DNA of 64,000 nt from Microbispora bryophytorum (GCF_006874465.1 NZ_VIRL01000001.1:744001-808000); one strand, 5' to 3'; shown: positions 1 to 9,508, counted from the stretch's first letter. Program-made: numbers and translations. Notes: generated by a model not told the origin, from the sequence alone.

Positions 1-104
1 ACCGTGCCATCAAAGGTGCAGATTGCCCTTTCGCCGGACATCTGAGGCAATCGATGCCGGCCCGGCGCTGCCGCCGGAACCCGCCACAGAGCGTGAGACG
101 CGAA

Positions 105-142
105 GACCTCCGGACGTGGTGGGCGGCACCACGCCGGAGGTC
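105..142 (-). terminator. Terminator hairpin after serS
   Basis: A nearly perfect inverted repeat lies just beyond the serS stop. GACCTCCGG (105-113) pairs with 134-142 and CGTGGTG (115-121) pairs with 127-133, with one bulged base and a 5-nt loop. There is no strong U tract, as is usual in high-GC actinobacteria. I see no gene in bases 1-104. Confidence 0.75.
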
Positions 143-164
143 TCCTCGATCAGGGCCGGTGGAT

Positions 165-1430
165 CTACCGGGACAGCGGCTCCAGGACGTCGAGCCCCAC
201 GTACGGCCGCAGCGCCTTCGGCACGACCACCGAGCCGTCGGCCTGCTGGTGGTTCTCCAGGATCGCCACGATCCAGCGGGTGGTGGCGAGCGTGCCGTTG
301 AGCGTCGCCACGTGGTGCGGCTTGCCGTCCTCGTCCTTGTAGCGCACCTTGAGGCGGCGGGCCTGGTAGTCGGTGCAGTTGGAGGTCGAGGTGAGCTCGC
401 GGTAGCGGCCCTGCGTGGGCACCCAGCCCTCGCAGTCGTACTTGCGCGCCGCCGACGAGCCGAGGTCGCCGCCCGCGACGTCGATCACGCGGTAGGGGAT
501 CTCGACCTTCTCCAGCATCTCCTTCTCCCACGCGAGGAGCCGCAGGTGCTCCTCGTGCGCGTCCTCAGGACGGCAGTAGGAGAACATCTCCACCTTGTCG
601 AACTGGTGGACGCGAATGATGCCCCGGGTGTCCTTGCCGTACGACCCGGCCTCGCGCCGGAAGCAGGACGACCAGCCGGCGTACCGCATCGGCAGCGACG
701 CCCGGTCGAGGATCTCGTCGGAGTGGTAGGCCGCCAGCGGCACCTCGCTGGTGCCGACCAGGTAGAGGTCGTCGGCCTCCAGCCGGTAGACCTCGCTCGC
801 GTGGGCGCCGAGGAAGCCGGTGCCGGCCATCGCCTCGGGCTTGACCAGCACGGGCGTGATCATCGGGGTGAAGCCGGCCTCGACGGCCTGCTGGATCGCC
901 ATGTTCAGCAGCCCGAGCTGGAGCCGCGCGCCGACGCCCTTGAGGAAGAAGAACCGGGCGCCGGAAACCTTGGCCCCGCGCTCGGTGTCGATCGCGCCGA
1001 GCCGCTCGCCCAGCTCGACGTGGTCGCGGGGCTCGAAGTCGAAGACCGGCTTCTCGCCGACCTCCTCCAGCACCACGTAGTCGTCCTCGCCGCCGGGAGG
1101 CGCGCCCTCCTCGACGAAGTTCGGCACGGTCATGAGCAGCTCGTCGAGCTCGCTCGCCAGCGCGGCGGCCTCGGTCTCGGCCGCCTTCACCTGCGCGGCC
1201 AGCTCCTTCGCGCGGTCGAGCAGCGTCTGGCGCTCGTCTCCGGACGCGCGGGACACCGACTTGCCGATGCTCTTCTGCTCGGCGCGCAGCGACTCGAAGG
1301 TGTTGAGCGCGGCACGGCGGCGCTCGTCGAGCGACAGCAGGGTCTCCACGACCGAGTAGTCCTCGCCGCGGACGCGCTGCGACGCCCGGAGCCGGTCAGG
1401 GTCCTCACGAAGGGTTCGCAGGTCAATCAC
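165..1430 (-). CDS. serS: Serine--tRNA ligase
   Basis: Cytosolic class II aminoacyl-tRNA synthetase that charges tRNA-Ser (and tRNA-Sec where present) with serine. The protein is 421 aa, the normal length. It has the N-terminal tRNA-binding coiled coil (about residues 30-105, starting from [17 protein letters not shown]), motif 2 around [15 protein letters not shown], and the motif 3 region near the C terminus ([16 protein letters not shown]). The start is GTG at 1428-1430. It lies 38 bp downstream of pheA in the same direction, so the two may be cotranscribed. A strong hairpin follows the stop. Confidence 0.97.
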   Translation of the reverse strand: MIDLRTLREDPDRLRASQRVRGEDYSVVETLLSLDERRRAALNTFESLRAEQKSIGKSVSRASGDERQTLLDRAKELAAQVKAAETEAAALASELDELLMTVPNFVEEGAPPGGEDDYVVLEEVGEKPVFDFEPRDHVELGERLGAIDTERGAKVSGARFFFLKGVGARLQLGLLNMAIQQAVEAGFTPMITPVLVKPEAMAGTGFLGAHASEVYRLEADDLYLVGTSEVPLAAYHSDEILDRASLPMRYAGWSSCFRREAGSYGKDTRGIIRVHQFDKVEMFSYCRPEDAHEEHLRLLAWEKEMLEKVEIPYRVIDVAGGDLGSSAARKYDCEGWVPTQGRYRELTSTSNCTDYQARRLKVRYKDEDGKPHHVATLNGTLATTRWIVAILENHQQADGSVVVPKALRPYVGLDVLEPLSR

Positions 1431-1468
1431 GGCTCAAAGGCTACCGGAGCCGGTGCGGCTCCCGCCCG

Positions 1469-2389
1469 TCAAGCGAGGCCGGCGCGGATCTTTCCGAGCC
1501 ATTCGGCGGCCTCGGCGAAGTCCGGGTCGGCCGTACCCTCCTTGATCTGCGTCGCGACCCGGTCGGCCCGCGGATAGCTGCCGAGAAAACGCAGATCGTC
1601 GCAGAGCCGGTGGAGCCCGGCGACGGCCTCCCCGACCCGGGCGTCGGCGATGTGCCCCTCGAAGTCGAAGTGGAAGAAGTAGCGGCCGATGCCGTCGCCG
1701 GTGGGACGCGACTCGATGCGGGTCAGGTTGACCCCGCGCACCGCGAACTCGCTCAGCATCTCCAGCAGCGCGCCCGGGTGGTCGTCGCGCAGGAAGGCCA
1801 CGAGCGAGGTGCGGTCGGCGCCGGTCGGCTCGGGCAGCCGCCCGGGGCGGTTCACTTTGATGAACCGGGTGACGGTGTCGGAGCGGTCGCCGATGTCCGA
1901 GGCGATCGCGTCGAGCCCGTAGTACTCCCCGGCGATGGCCGGGCTGATCGCCGCGTCGTACGGAGACCCGGGAGAGGCGACCTCCTGCGCGGCGGCGGCC
2001 GTCGACGAGGCCGCGATCACCACGGCGCCGGGCATCTCGCGCTCGATGAACCCGCGGCACTGGGTGTGGGCCGCCGGGTGGGTGAGGACCCGCTTGATCT
2101 GGGCCAGCTCGGTGCCGGGCCGCACCAGCAGGGAGAACTCGACCGGAAGCAGCCACTCGCCGGTGATGTGGAGCGCCCTCCCCCCGGCCAGCTCGTCGAG
2201 GGTCTGCGTGATCGCCCCCTCCACCGAGTTCTCCAGCGGGACCACCGCGCCGTCCGCCTCGCCGTCGCGGGCGGCGTCGAGCGCGGCTCCGACGTTGGCG
2301 CAGGGCAGGCGCTCGGCATCGGGCTCCAGGAGCCGCAGGGCCGCCTCACAGAAGGTGCCCTGGGGCCCCAGGTACGCGAGCTTCGACAT
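1469..2389 (-). CDS. pheA: Prephenate dehydratase
   Basis: Converts prephenate to phenylpyruvate in phenylalanine biosynthesis. The 306-aa protein begins MSKLAYLGPQGTFCEAAL, the hallmark of the monofunctional enzyme. The catalytic region carries the TRF motif (DTVTRFIKV), and a C-terminal ACT domain (from about residue 195, TSLVAFLRDDHPGALLEML, with ESRPTGDGIGRYFF) is the usual phenylalanine-binding allosteric site. Length and domain order are normal. It starts with ATG and precedes serS. I looked for a Phe-rich leader peptide upstream and saw none. Confidence 0.96.
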   Translation of the reverse strand: MSKLAYLGPQGTFCEAALRLLEPDAERLPCANVGAALDAARDGEADGAVVPLENSVEGAITQTLDELAGGRALHITGEWLLPVEFSLLVRPGTELAQIKRVLTHPAAHTQCRGFIEREMPGAVVIAASSTAAAAQEVASPGSPYDAAISPAIAGEYYGLDAIASDIGDRSDTVTRFIKVNRPGRLPEPTGADRTSLVAFLRDDHPGALLEMLSEFAVRGVNLTRIESRPTGDGIGRYFFHFDFEGHIADARVGEAVAGLHRLCDDLRFLGSYPRADRVATQIKEGTADPDFAEAAEWLGKIRAGLA

Positions 2390-2456
2390 GCCCCAAGGGT
2401 ATCCGCAGGTAGGTGTGGCCTGCGTGCGGAGACACCCCTGTGCCCGACCGGCTTTC

Positions 2457-2590
2457 GCCGGTGAACCGGCCGGCCCCGCTCAGCCGGGGAGGCATCGGCC
2501 CAGCTCGGCCGGTGAACCGCCGGCCCGGCTCAGCCGGGGAGGCATCGGCCCAGCTTGGCCGGGGAGGTGTCGCGGCTCAGCCGGGGAGGC
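2457..2590. repeat. Imperfect tandem repeat, about 50-bp period
   Basis: About 2.6 copies of a 50-51 bp unit start at 2457, 2508 and 2558. Each contains CAGCCGGGGAGGC. The last partial copy runs into the 3' end of the DUF4446 gene and sets its last codons. The repeat fills the gap between pheA and that gene. Confidence 0.75.
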
Positions 2591-2996
2591 GTTGCGGCTC
2601 GACCTCGGGCCCGATGCCGAGCCTGGCGGCCCGCACGGCGTGCTCCTCCTCCGGCGACAGCGGCTGCAGCCCCTTCCCGCCGCGTACGGCCCGGGCGTAC
2701 GTGCGGGTCTCGGTGCGCCCGTTGATCGACGTCAGCACGACGCCGTCGCCGAAGCCGTTGATGAGCGCGAGCGAGAACGACAGCCTGCCGGTCATCTCGT
2801 CGAGCGCCTCATACCGATACAGCGCCACGTCGCGGATCGCCCTGCTGTCCACCGGGCCCTCGACGGCGGCCCGCCGATCAAGGGCGTCCAGGCACACTCG
2901 CACGGAACGGCGGGCGGCGCGCAGCGCGATCAGGCCGACGGCCACGCCGGTCACCCCCGCCAGGACACCGGCCATCTCCACAACGGTAACCAGCAC
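2577..2996 (-). CDS. DUF4446 family membrane-anchored protein
   Basis: A 139-aa protein with one N-terminal membrane segment (about residues 5-27), then a soluble domain carrying the family block (ALYRYEALDEMTGRLSFSLA and LINGFGDGVVLTSINGR). These match DUF4446, a conserved family of unknown function in Gram-positive bacteria. The 3' end lies within a tandem repeat, so the last few residues are probably not conserved. It sits between pheA and a glycosyltransferase gene on the same strand; no functional link is evident. Confidence 0.8.
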   Translation of the reverse strand: MLVTVVEMAGVLAGVTGVAVGLIALRAARRSVRVCLDALDRRAAVEGPVDSRAIRDVALYRYEALDEMTGRLSFSLALINGFGDGVVLTSINGRTETRTYARAVRGGKGLQPLSPEEEHAVRAARLGIGPEVEPQRLPG

Positions 2997-3018
2997 GGCA
3001 CTGAGCGTAATGACTCGG

Positions 3019-4293
3019 TCAAGTGGCCGCAGCGGGAACGGCGACAGCGGCCCGCCGCCGGGGCAACCAGGTGCCGAGGAGCCAGACGAGCCCGATGGCG
3101 CCGAGTCCGAACGCGTTCTGCACGATCTTGCCCGCGACCGGGCTGAGCACGGGGATCTCCAGCGCCTTGAGCGTCACTCCCCACCACGGGATGGGCAGCA
3201 CGTAATAGAGCCACACACCCGCCGCGACCAGCAGCCGGACCGGGTCGCGCCCGGATCCCGCGAGGGCCGCGAGGACGACCACGACCCAGGCGATGTGGTG
3301 GATCCAGGCCACCGGCGACAGCAGCACCGCCATCAGCCCGGTCAGCGCCACCGCGGTCGTCACGTCACCGGCCAGGTACGCCCGCCGGGCGCGGCGGAAG
3401 CCGTACCAGCCGATCACGGCGACGGCGGCGAGCCAGAGCACCGTGGTCAGCCAATCGGGCAGGTAGAGCCTGAGCAGCATGCCGCGCAGCGACTGGTTGG
3501 TGGTGGCGGCGTTCGCGCCGAGGCGCTCGGAGTCGAGCAGCGCCCCGAACCAGAAGTCCCGGGCGTCGTCGAAGATCACCAGCAACGGCAGCAGCGTGAG
3601 CAGGGCCGCCGTGAACACCGCCATGAAGAAGGCACGCCGCTGTCCTGCGCTCCCGTGACGCTGCCTTGTATCCCCCTCCCGGGCGGGGAAGGCGGTGATC
3701 GCCAGGTAGACGAGGAACACGCCGGGCGTGAGCTTCACCGCCGTGGCGAGGCCGATGAGCATCCCGCGCGGCCACCACGGCCTGCGGGCCACGCAGTCGA
3801 GCAGGCACAACGCCAGGAGGAACAGGTCCACCTGGCCGAACCTGAACTGGTCCCTGATCGGCATGAGATAGGTGCACGCGGCGCACAGCACGGCGAACAG
3901 CAGCGGCGCGGCCAGGACGCCGCGCACCCCGTCCAGTAAGGCCCGGAAGGCGTGCCGGACCGTCACGGCGAGGACGGCGACGATGGCGACCGTCCACACC
4001 CACTGCGCGACCGGCCACGACATCACGGCGAGCGGCACCGCCAGCATCGCGGCCACCGGCGGATAGGTGAACGGCAGCAGTTGAGGAGCCGGCGTGATCA
4101 CGTCGTAGACGGGCAGACCCCGCAGCAGCGCCCAGCCGCCCGTACGGTAGACGTCCAGGTCCACCAGACGCTGGTCCTCGGGGTTGGTCAGCCAGTAGGC
4201 GATCAGCGGCGACGCCGCGGCGGCCAGCGCCACCAGGGCGAGCGCCCACGCCCAGGCGGGCCGGCGGCCCCCGGCGATGCGGCCAGTCGTCAT
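3019..4293 (-). CDS. GT87-type membrane mannosyltransferase (DUF2029)
   Basis: Polytopic membrane protein of about 424 aa with some 10 hydrophobic segments. The family signature is present: an early acidic region after the first helix (DQRLVDLDVYRTGGWALLRG) and PQLLPFTYPPVAAML, typical of GT87/DUF2029 polyprenyl-phosphomannose-dependent mannosyltransferases that build cell-envelope glycolipids. I chose the ATG at 4291-4293; an upstream in-frame start at 4326 is possible but would extend the protein with a non-hydrophobic tail. It is divergent from the next gene, with about 60 bp between the starts. Confidence 0.8.
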   Translation of the reverse strand: MTTGRIAGGRRPAWAWALALVALAAAASPLIAYWLTNPEDQRLVDLDVYRTGGWALLRGLPVYDVITPAPQLLPFTYPPVAAMLAVPLAVMSWPVAQWVWTVAIVAVLAVTVRHAFRALLDGVRGVLAAPLLFAVLCAACTYLMPIRDQFRFGQVDLFLLALCLLDCVARRPWWPRGMLIGLATAVKLTPGVFLVYLAITAFPAREGDTRQRHGSAGQRRAFFMAVFTAALLTLLPLLVIFDDARDFWFGALLDSERLGANAATTNQSLRGMLLRLYLPDWLTTVLWLAAVAVIGWYGFRRARRAYLAGDVTTAVALTGLMAVLLSPVAWIHHIAWVVVVLAALAGSGRDPVRLLVAAGVWLYYVLPIPWWGVTLKALEIPVLSPVAGKIVQNAFGLGAIGLVWLLGTWLPRRRAAVAVPAAAT

Positions 4294-4355
4294 GACCAGG
4301 CAGGCTACCGTGGACCGTGTCCGCACCGTTATCGATCATGAGGGAGCGCGGGACA

Positions 4356-6587
4356 GTGCCACCTGGATCAGCCCCGGCACAGGGCCCGGCTCGGGGCCCG
4401 GCGGCCCGAGCCGCGGCGAGGCTGTTGGCGTCGATCCTGGTGCTCGTCGTGGCGGCCCTCGTCCTGCCCGCCGCTCCCGCGTCGGCCGCACGGCAGGCCG
4501 CCTCGGTGACGGGCCGGGTCGTGGTGATCGGAGTGCCCGGCCTGCGCTGGGACGACCTCGACCCGCGGCGGACCCCCGCGCTGTGGGGGCTGGCCGCCCG
4601 CGGCTCCAGCGCGTCGCTGTCCACGAGGACGGTCCCTCCCGAGGGGCTGCCGGTGACCTGCCCGGCCGCCGGCTGGCTGACGGTCTCCGCGGGCCAGCGG
4701 GCGGGAGCTCCCGGCGCCGGTTGCGGCCCCCTTCCCGAGCCCGTGACCGCCGCCGGCGGCACGGCGACGATCCCGAACTGGTCCGAACTGGTCGCCGTAC
4801 AGCAGGCCGGTCCCTTCAAGGCCCGGCTCGGACTCCTCGCCGACACAGTGACCGCCGCCGGGGGAAGGATCGCGGCCGTCGGCCCGGGGGCCGCCCTGGC
4901 CGCCGCCGACCGGTCCGGCAGGGTCGCGACGTACGCCGCGACGCCCGCCGCGCTGCCCGACCTCGCGCCGTACGCCCTCGTGGTCGCGGAGGCGGGGGAG
5001 ATCACCGGGGCCCAGGCCGACGGCCCGGCAGACGACCCGGCCGGTGACCAGGCCGGCGACCCGGCCGGCGACGGGCGCGGGCAGGCGCGGCGGGCGGCCG
5101 TGAGCGCCGCCGACCGGACCGTCGCCGAGGTGCTCGCCAAGGTGCCCGCCGGTTCGGTCGTGCTCGTGGCGGGGCTGTCCGACTCCCCCGGCCGCGGCGA
5201 GGGGGCCATCGCCCACCTGCACGTCGCGATCGCCGCCGGCGGGCCGTACGGGCACGGGGCGCTGACCGCCTCCTCGACCCGGCAGCGGGCGCTGGTCACG
5301 GTCACCGACGTCACGATGACGGTCACGCACCTGCTCGGCCTCCCCACTCCCGACGGCGCGGTCGGCAGGCCCTGGTCCGGGGGCGGCGAGGCGCCCTCAG
5401 CGGCCGAGCTGGCCGACGCCGACCTCGCGAGCCAGGTGCTCAGGGAGGTCAGAGAGCCGTTCTTCATCACGCTGGTCGCCGCGCAACTGCTCTTCTACGG
5501 CCTGGCCGCGCTCGTGATCAGGCGCCACCGGCGGATGCCGACGACCACACGGGTCGTCGCGACGGTCAGCGGCGCGCTCCCGGTGTCGATCTTCCTGGCG
5601 CAGCTCGTGCCGTGGTGGGGCTTCGCGCACCCGATGCCCGCCCTGCTCGGCACGATCCTGGGCTTCGCCGTCCTGGTGGCCGGGCTCGCGTACGCCGGGC
5701 CGTGGCGCCGCCATGTGCTGGGGCCGCCCGCCGTGGTCGCCGGGATCAGCTCGCTCGCGCTCCTCGCCGACGTGGTGACGGGCTCGCGGCTGCAGGTGAA
5801 CGCGGTGGCCGGCTACGAGCCCGTGACCGGCGGCAGGTTCTACGGCTTCGGCAACATGGCCTTCGCCGTCTACTCGACCGGCACGATCCTGCTCCTGGCG
5901 GCCGTCGCCCACGTGCTGCGCCGCCGGCCGAGGCTCGCCGCGGCCGTGTGCGTGGCGTACGGCCTGCTCGCGATCGCCGGGGACGGCTGGCCGACCTGGG
6001 GCGCGGACTTCGGCGGGGTGCCGTCGTTCGTCCTCGGCGTGGCGGTGTGCGTGCTGATGGCCGCGGGCAAGCGGGTGTCGGTCCTCCGGCTGGGGCTGAT
6101 CGGCGTGGCGGGGGTTCTGCTCATCTCGCTGATCGCGGTGGCCGACTGGCTGCGTCCCGCCGACCGGCGGACCCACCTCGGGGCGTTCGTCCAGCAGATC
6201 ATCGGCGGCGAGGGCGGCTCGGTCGTCGGGCGCAAACTCGGGGCGATGCTCCACACGCTGGGCAATCTCCCGCTGACGCTGCTGTCGGTGGTCGCGCTGG
6301 CGTTCCTGTTCCTCGTGCTGGCCCGGCCGTCCCGGTGGGGCGCGCCCGCGCTGAGCCTGGCCTACGAGCGGGCGCCGGAGCTGCGGGCCGGGCTGTTCGG
6401 CGCGCTGACCGCGGCGTTCGCCGGGTTCCTGATCAACGACTCGGGGATCGCGATTCCGGCGATGGCCCTGACGGTCGCGGTGCCGCTGGCGCTGGCGGCG
6501 TCCGTACGCGCGTTCCAGACCGCGCCGCCCACCACAGCAGCGCGATCGTCAGCGCCAGCAGGAGCGACGGCGCCACCCAGGCCCTGA
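4356..6587 (+). CDS. Alkaline-phosphatase-superfamily-like membrane protein
   Basis: A 743-aa protein. It has a signal anchor near residues 20-45, an extracytoplasmic domain beginning VVVIGVPGLRWDDLDP that resembles the metal-binding start of alkaline phosphatase/sulfatase folds, and then about 8-9 membrane helices from residue 370 to near the C terminus. It matches a conserved actinobacterial family of unknown function; a role in envelope glycolipid or phosphate metabolism is only inferred. The GTG start at 4356 was chosen because AGGGAG lies 9 bp upstream; ATG 4338 and GTG 4317 are alternatives. Its last 155 bp overlap the convergent gene, so both C termini are encoded on opposite strands. 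Confidence 0.7.
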   Translation: MPPGSAPAQGPARGPAARAAARLLASILVLVVAALVLPAAPASAARQAASVTGRVVVIGVPGLRWDDLDPRRTPALWGLAARGSSASLSTRTVPPEGLPVTCPAAGWLTVSAGQRAGAPGAGCGPLPEPVTAAGGTATIPNWSELVAVQQAGPFKARLGLLADTVTAAGGRIAAVGPGAALAAADRSGRVATYAATPAALPDLAPYALVVAEAGEITGAQADGPADDPAGDQAGDPAGDGRGQARRAAVSAADRTVAEVLAKVPAGSVVLVAGLSDSPGRGEGAIAHLHVAIAAGGPYGHGALTASSTRQRALVTVTDVTMTVTHLLGLPTPDGAVGRPWSGGGEAPSAAELADADLASQVLREVREPFFITLVAAQLLFYGLAALVIRRHRRMPTTTRVVATVSGALPVSIFLAQLVPWWGFAHPMPALLGTILGFAVLVAGLAYAGPWRRHVLGPPAVVAGISSLALLADVVTGSRLQVNAVAGYEPVTGGRFYGFGNMAFAVYSTGTILLLAAVAHVLRRRPRLAAAVCVAYGLLAIAGDGWPTWGADFGGVPSFVLGVAVCVLMAAGKRVSVLRLGLIGVAGVLLISLIAVADWLRPADRRTHLGAFVQQIIGGEGGSVVGRKLGAMLHTLGNLPLTLLSVVALAFLFLVLARPSRWGAPALSLAYERAPELRAGLFGALTAAFAGFLINDSGIAIPAMALTVAVPLALAASVRAFQTAPPTTAARSSAPAGATAPPRP

Positions 6588-7893
6588 CTACGCCGACGAG
6601 CCACCCCAGGTCGGCCGGCTGATCCGCCTGGCGCGCGGGCAGGTAGGCGAGCGAGAGCACGGCGAGCCGGGCGACCAGGAACGCCTCCAGGCCCGGCCAG
6701 GCGACCAGGGCTAGCAGCGCGAACCCCAGCCCGTCATACCAGGGCAGCGCGTACGGCGTGGCGAACAACCAGGCCACGGCGACGGCCAGGGCCACCACCG
6801 GCCCCTCGCGCTCGGCGGTGGGACGTCCACGCAGCAGGAGGGCGGCGAGCGCGGCCAGCAGGAGCAGCGACCCCGCCTGGATCCACGCCCGGTAGGCCCC
6901 GGACCCGAACATCACCTGCAGGGCCCTTTGCGCGAGCTTCCACGGCGTGGCCAGCGAGACCGACTTGCTCGCGTTCAGCAGCTGGTCGAGCGCGTGGGGC
7001 CCGGCCAGCAGATAGGCCACGAACACGGTCAGCGCCGCCAGCCCGGCGACCAGGGCGAGCCGCCGAGGGCTCCTGCGCAACTCCCACGCCGTGCCCAGCG
7101 CCACCAGGCCCACGGTGGCCTTGACCGCGACCCCCAGGCCGAGCGGCACGCCCCTGCGGGCGACCAGCCCCGCCACGACGAACGCGATCGCCACGGTGTC
7201 GAGGTGCATCCCGGCCACGAGCTCGTAGACGAGCAGCGGATTGGCCGTCCACAGCAGGGCCGCGCGGCGCTGCCGTACGGGATCGCCGGCGGTTGCGCGG
7301 TGGAGCAGCAGGCCGGTGGCGACGAAGGCGGCGGCGTTGACCAGGGCCATCACGAAGACCGTCAGGCGGACCGAGTCGCCCCCGGCATGGCTCGCCAGCG
7401 CCTGTACTGCCGTCGCGACCGGGCCGTACACGCTGGGCGTCCTGGTCCACTCCTCCACCCGGCCGATGACCGGATCGGCGGGAAGGTCGGCGGGCACGGT
7501 CGCGTACGGGTCGTGGCCGAGGGCCGCCATCCGGCCGTACGCCGCGTAGTTGAGGTGGTCGGCCGACCCGGAGGGCGGCAGGAACGCGAGGACCGCGGCG
7601 GCGGCGCACCCGGCGACGACCAGTGCGCGCGCCTGCGGCAATCGGTCGGCGTACGCGAGGCCGGCGGCCAGGCCTGCCGCGCCGAGGACGAGCGCCGCGG
7701 CGGCCAGCGCGACGACGAGACGACCGTCCGGCGCGAGATCGAGCGAGTAGGGAGGCTGCCACGACCGCCCCGGCAGTCGGGGCACCATCGCCGACGGCCC
7801 GAGGACGCCGATGGTGATCGTGAGAACGATCGACAGGCCGCCGGCGGCCGGGGCCAGCCGGGCGGCGATCCGAGCACGCCCCCGCGAATCCAC
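6433..7893 (-). CDS. Polyprenyl-phosphate-dependent membrane mannosyltransferase (GT-C, MptB-like)
   Basis: About 486 aa with roughly 12 membrane helices. The first extracellular loop has DHLNYAAYGRMAALGHDPYA, typical of actinobacterial GT-C mannosyltransferases of the MptA/MptB group that extend lipoglycans using polyprenyl-phosphomannose. Start chosen at GTG 7891-7893; starts at 7911 (GTG) and 7983 (ATG) lie upstream, the latter inside repetitive DNA. The final helix (about VRAWVAPSLLLALTIALLWW) and basic tail overlap the convergent upstream gene by 155 bp. Confidence 0.75.
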   Translation of the reverse strand: MDSRGRARIAARLAPAAGGLSIVLTITIGVLGPSAMVPRLPGRSWQPPYSLDLAPDGRLVVALAAAALVLGAAGLAAGLAYADRLPQARALVVAGCAAAAVLAFLPPSGSADHLNYAAYGRMAALGHDPYATVPADLPADPVIGRVEEWTRTPSVYGPVATAVQALASHAGGDSVRLTVFVMALVNAAAFVATGLLLHRATAGDPVRQRRAALLWTANPLLVYELVAGMHLDTVAIAFVVAGLVARRGVPLGLGVAVKATVGLVALGTAWELRRSPRRLALVAGLAALTVFVAYLLAGPHALDQLLNASKSVSLATPWKLAQRALQVMFGSGAYRAWIQAGSLLLLAALAALLLRGRPTAEREGPVVALAVAVAWLFATPYALPWYDGLGFALLALVAWPGLEAFLVARLAVLSLAYLPARQADQPADLGWLVGVVRAWVAPSLLLALTIALLWWAARSGTRVRTPPAPAAPRPSGPSPESRSPSR

Positions 7894-7916
7894 CCCCGAA
7901 TTCCACCACACCCGCG

Positions 7917-8167
7917 CCGTGATCTTGGATTTTGTCGCAAGTGGCGGCGTCGACCAGGGGCTATCCCTTTCGTGATCTTGCACTGATCACGACCGACGGG
8001 CGCTCACCTGCGGCATCTCGACAGATGATCTTGCATTGCGACGGACAGTGCAAGATCACGAACAATGTAGCCGCGGGTCAAGACGCCCACAGGTCGCTTT
8101 GCTGCATGATCACGGAGCCGATCGGCCCAGGTAGACGCGCAGCCTGCGACAAACTACAAGATCACGG
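7917..8167. repeat. Cluster of CAAGATCACG intergenic repeats
   Basis: Six copies of the core TGATCTTG or CAAGATCA, some degenerate, lie in 250 bp: near 7917-7928, 7971-7983, 8026-8035, 8049-8060, 8103-8115 and 8157-8167, in both orientations. TGATCTTGCA (8026-8035) and TGCAAGATCA (8049-8058) form a perfect 10-bp inverted repeat. No convincing ORF lies here. The stretch is less GC-rich than its neighbours. Confidence 0.8.
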
Positions 8168-8173
8168 CGGGGG

Positions 8174-8929
8174 TTAGGGGAGGTGGCGGCGGGGCGGGCG
8201 CAGGGCGGCGCGTGCCTGGTCCACTGCGGGCTCGCGGGCGGCGAGGGCCAGGCCGACGTCGCGGAGCTGCTTGGCCCTGTGCAACTGGGCGCGCCAGTCG
8301 GTGCCGGTCGCCCGGTGCGACATCTCGACCTCGGCCTCGACCACTCGGAAGCCCTTCCTGAGCAGGTCGACGGTCATGCCGGTCTCGACGCCGAAGCCGT
8401 GCGCGAGCGGCCGGGCCGCCTCGAACGCCGCCCGGGTGAGGCACCGCTGCCCGTTGAGCGGCTGGGTGGCCTCCCAGCCGGTGAGCCGCTTGATGCCGTC
8501 GCGGGCCAGCCGCACGACGATGCCGTGCCCGCCGAGCTTCACCCTGGTCGCGAACTTCGCGATGGTCATGTCGGCCTCGCCCGCGCGCACCGGCGCGATC
8601 AGCGGGAGAGCCGCCGCCGCCGTCTCGCCCAGGTCGGCGTCGAGGAACAGCAGGTGCCGGGGATGGTCCTCGTCCAGGAGGCGCACGGCCTCGGCGCCGC
8701 TCTCCATCGCCGCCGCCTTGCCCCGGTTGCGGCTGTGCCGTACGACCCGGGCGCCCGCCGCCCTGGCCACCCGGCCGGTCTCGTCGGACGAGCCGTCGTC
8801 CACCACGACCACGAGATCCACGCCGGGCAGCTTCAGGGCGGCGGTCACGGTGGCGCCGATCCGGTCGGCCTCGTCCTTCGCCGGGATCACCACCGCGGTG
8901 TCCGGCTCGGGTACTGCCATCTCCCCCAT
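8174..8929 (-). CDS. Family 2 glycosyltransferase
   Basis: A 251-aa soluble GT-A transferase. The N terminus VVIPAKDEADRIGATV and the VVVDDGSSDET block bind the nucleotide-sugar; LFLDADLGE supplies the DxD metal site. It resembles glucosyl-3-phosphoglycerate synthase-type or polyprenyl-phosphate GT2 enzymes, but the acceptor cannot be assigned. The ATG (8929) lies 4 bp after the stop of the STAS gene, suggesting cotranscription. A second ATG three codons in is possible. Confidence 0.85.
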   Translation of the reverse strand: MGEMAVPEPDTAVVIPAKDEADRIGATVTAALKLPGVDLVVVVDDGSSDETGRVARAAGARVVRHSRNRGKAAAMESGAEAVRLLDEDHPRHLLFLDADLGETAAAALPLIAPVRAGEADMTIAKFATRVKLGGHGIVVRLARDGIKRLTGWEATQPLNGQRCLTRAAFEAARPLAHGFGVETGMTVDLLRKGFRVVEAEVEMSHRATGTDWRAQLHRAKQLRDVGLALAAREPAVDQARAALRPPRRHLP

Positions 8930-8933
8930 GCGC

Positions 8934-9293
8934 CTAGCCCTGATGCTCGGCCGTGAGCAGGTCGGCGGGCACCGTGTCGTGCACGGTGAACACCGAGTCC
9001 AGGCCGGTGACCTGGAGAATCTTGCGTACCGCCGGTCTCGGGGCCGCCACCTCCAGCGTGCCGCCCCGCTCGCGCAGCCGCTTGAGCGCCGACAGCAGCA
9101 CGTTCATGCCCGTGGAGTCGCAGAACTCCACTCCTGACATGTCGATGACCACCCTGTCGGGCCCGGTCTCCAGCAGACGGGTGAACTCCGCCTGCAGCCG
9201 GGGCGCGGTATATAGGTCGATTTCGCCGAAGACGGCCATGACGGCCTGACTGGCGTGGGATTGCGTCGCGACTTTGAGCTCCACGAGGCGCAC
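8934..9293 (-). CDS. STAS-domain anti-sigma factor antagonist
   Basis: About 119 aa consisting of one STAS domain. It has IDLYTAPRLQAEF and the phosphorylatable-serine loop FCDSTGMNVLLSALKR, as in SpoIIAA/RsbV/BldG. Proteins of this type bind RsbW-like kinases and release sigma factors when dephosphorylated. The GTG at 9291-9293 was chosen; GTG 9282-9284 would give the more compact MELKVATQ start. The open frame extends further upstream but without family similarity. An RsbW-like kinase is encoded at 15.7 kb. Confidence 0.85.
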   Translation of the reverse strand: MRLVELKVATQSHASQAVMAVFGEIDLYTAPRLQAEFTRLLETGPDRVVIDMSGVEFCDSTGMNVLLSALKRLRERGGTLEVAAPRPAVRKILQVTGLDSVFTVHDTVPADLLTAEHQG

Positions 9294-9508
9294 ACTAGCG
9301 TCGTCCCGGCCCCGGGTCACGCTCCATCGGATTCGTCGAAGAGTCGTCCGCCCTTTGTCCCCGATTCCGGCCCCACGTAAACGCGGAGTGCGCGAAGCTT
9401 GACGGTATGCGACACCGGCGTCGCCGGATGGAGGGCCCGGATCCTCCGCGTCTTGGTCGTCACTTCGCAAAGGAGGGCGGGCGCCGAGCACAGCGGGCCC
9501 GAGAGCAG

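Noticed and set aside
3365-5470. 701-codon open frame on the minus strand
   Set aside because: It runs across two real genes in other frames and has composition-driven sequence without motifs.
8941-9137. Plus-strand open frame over the STAS gene
   Set aside because: Mirror of the STAS gene; no independent evidence.
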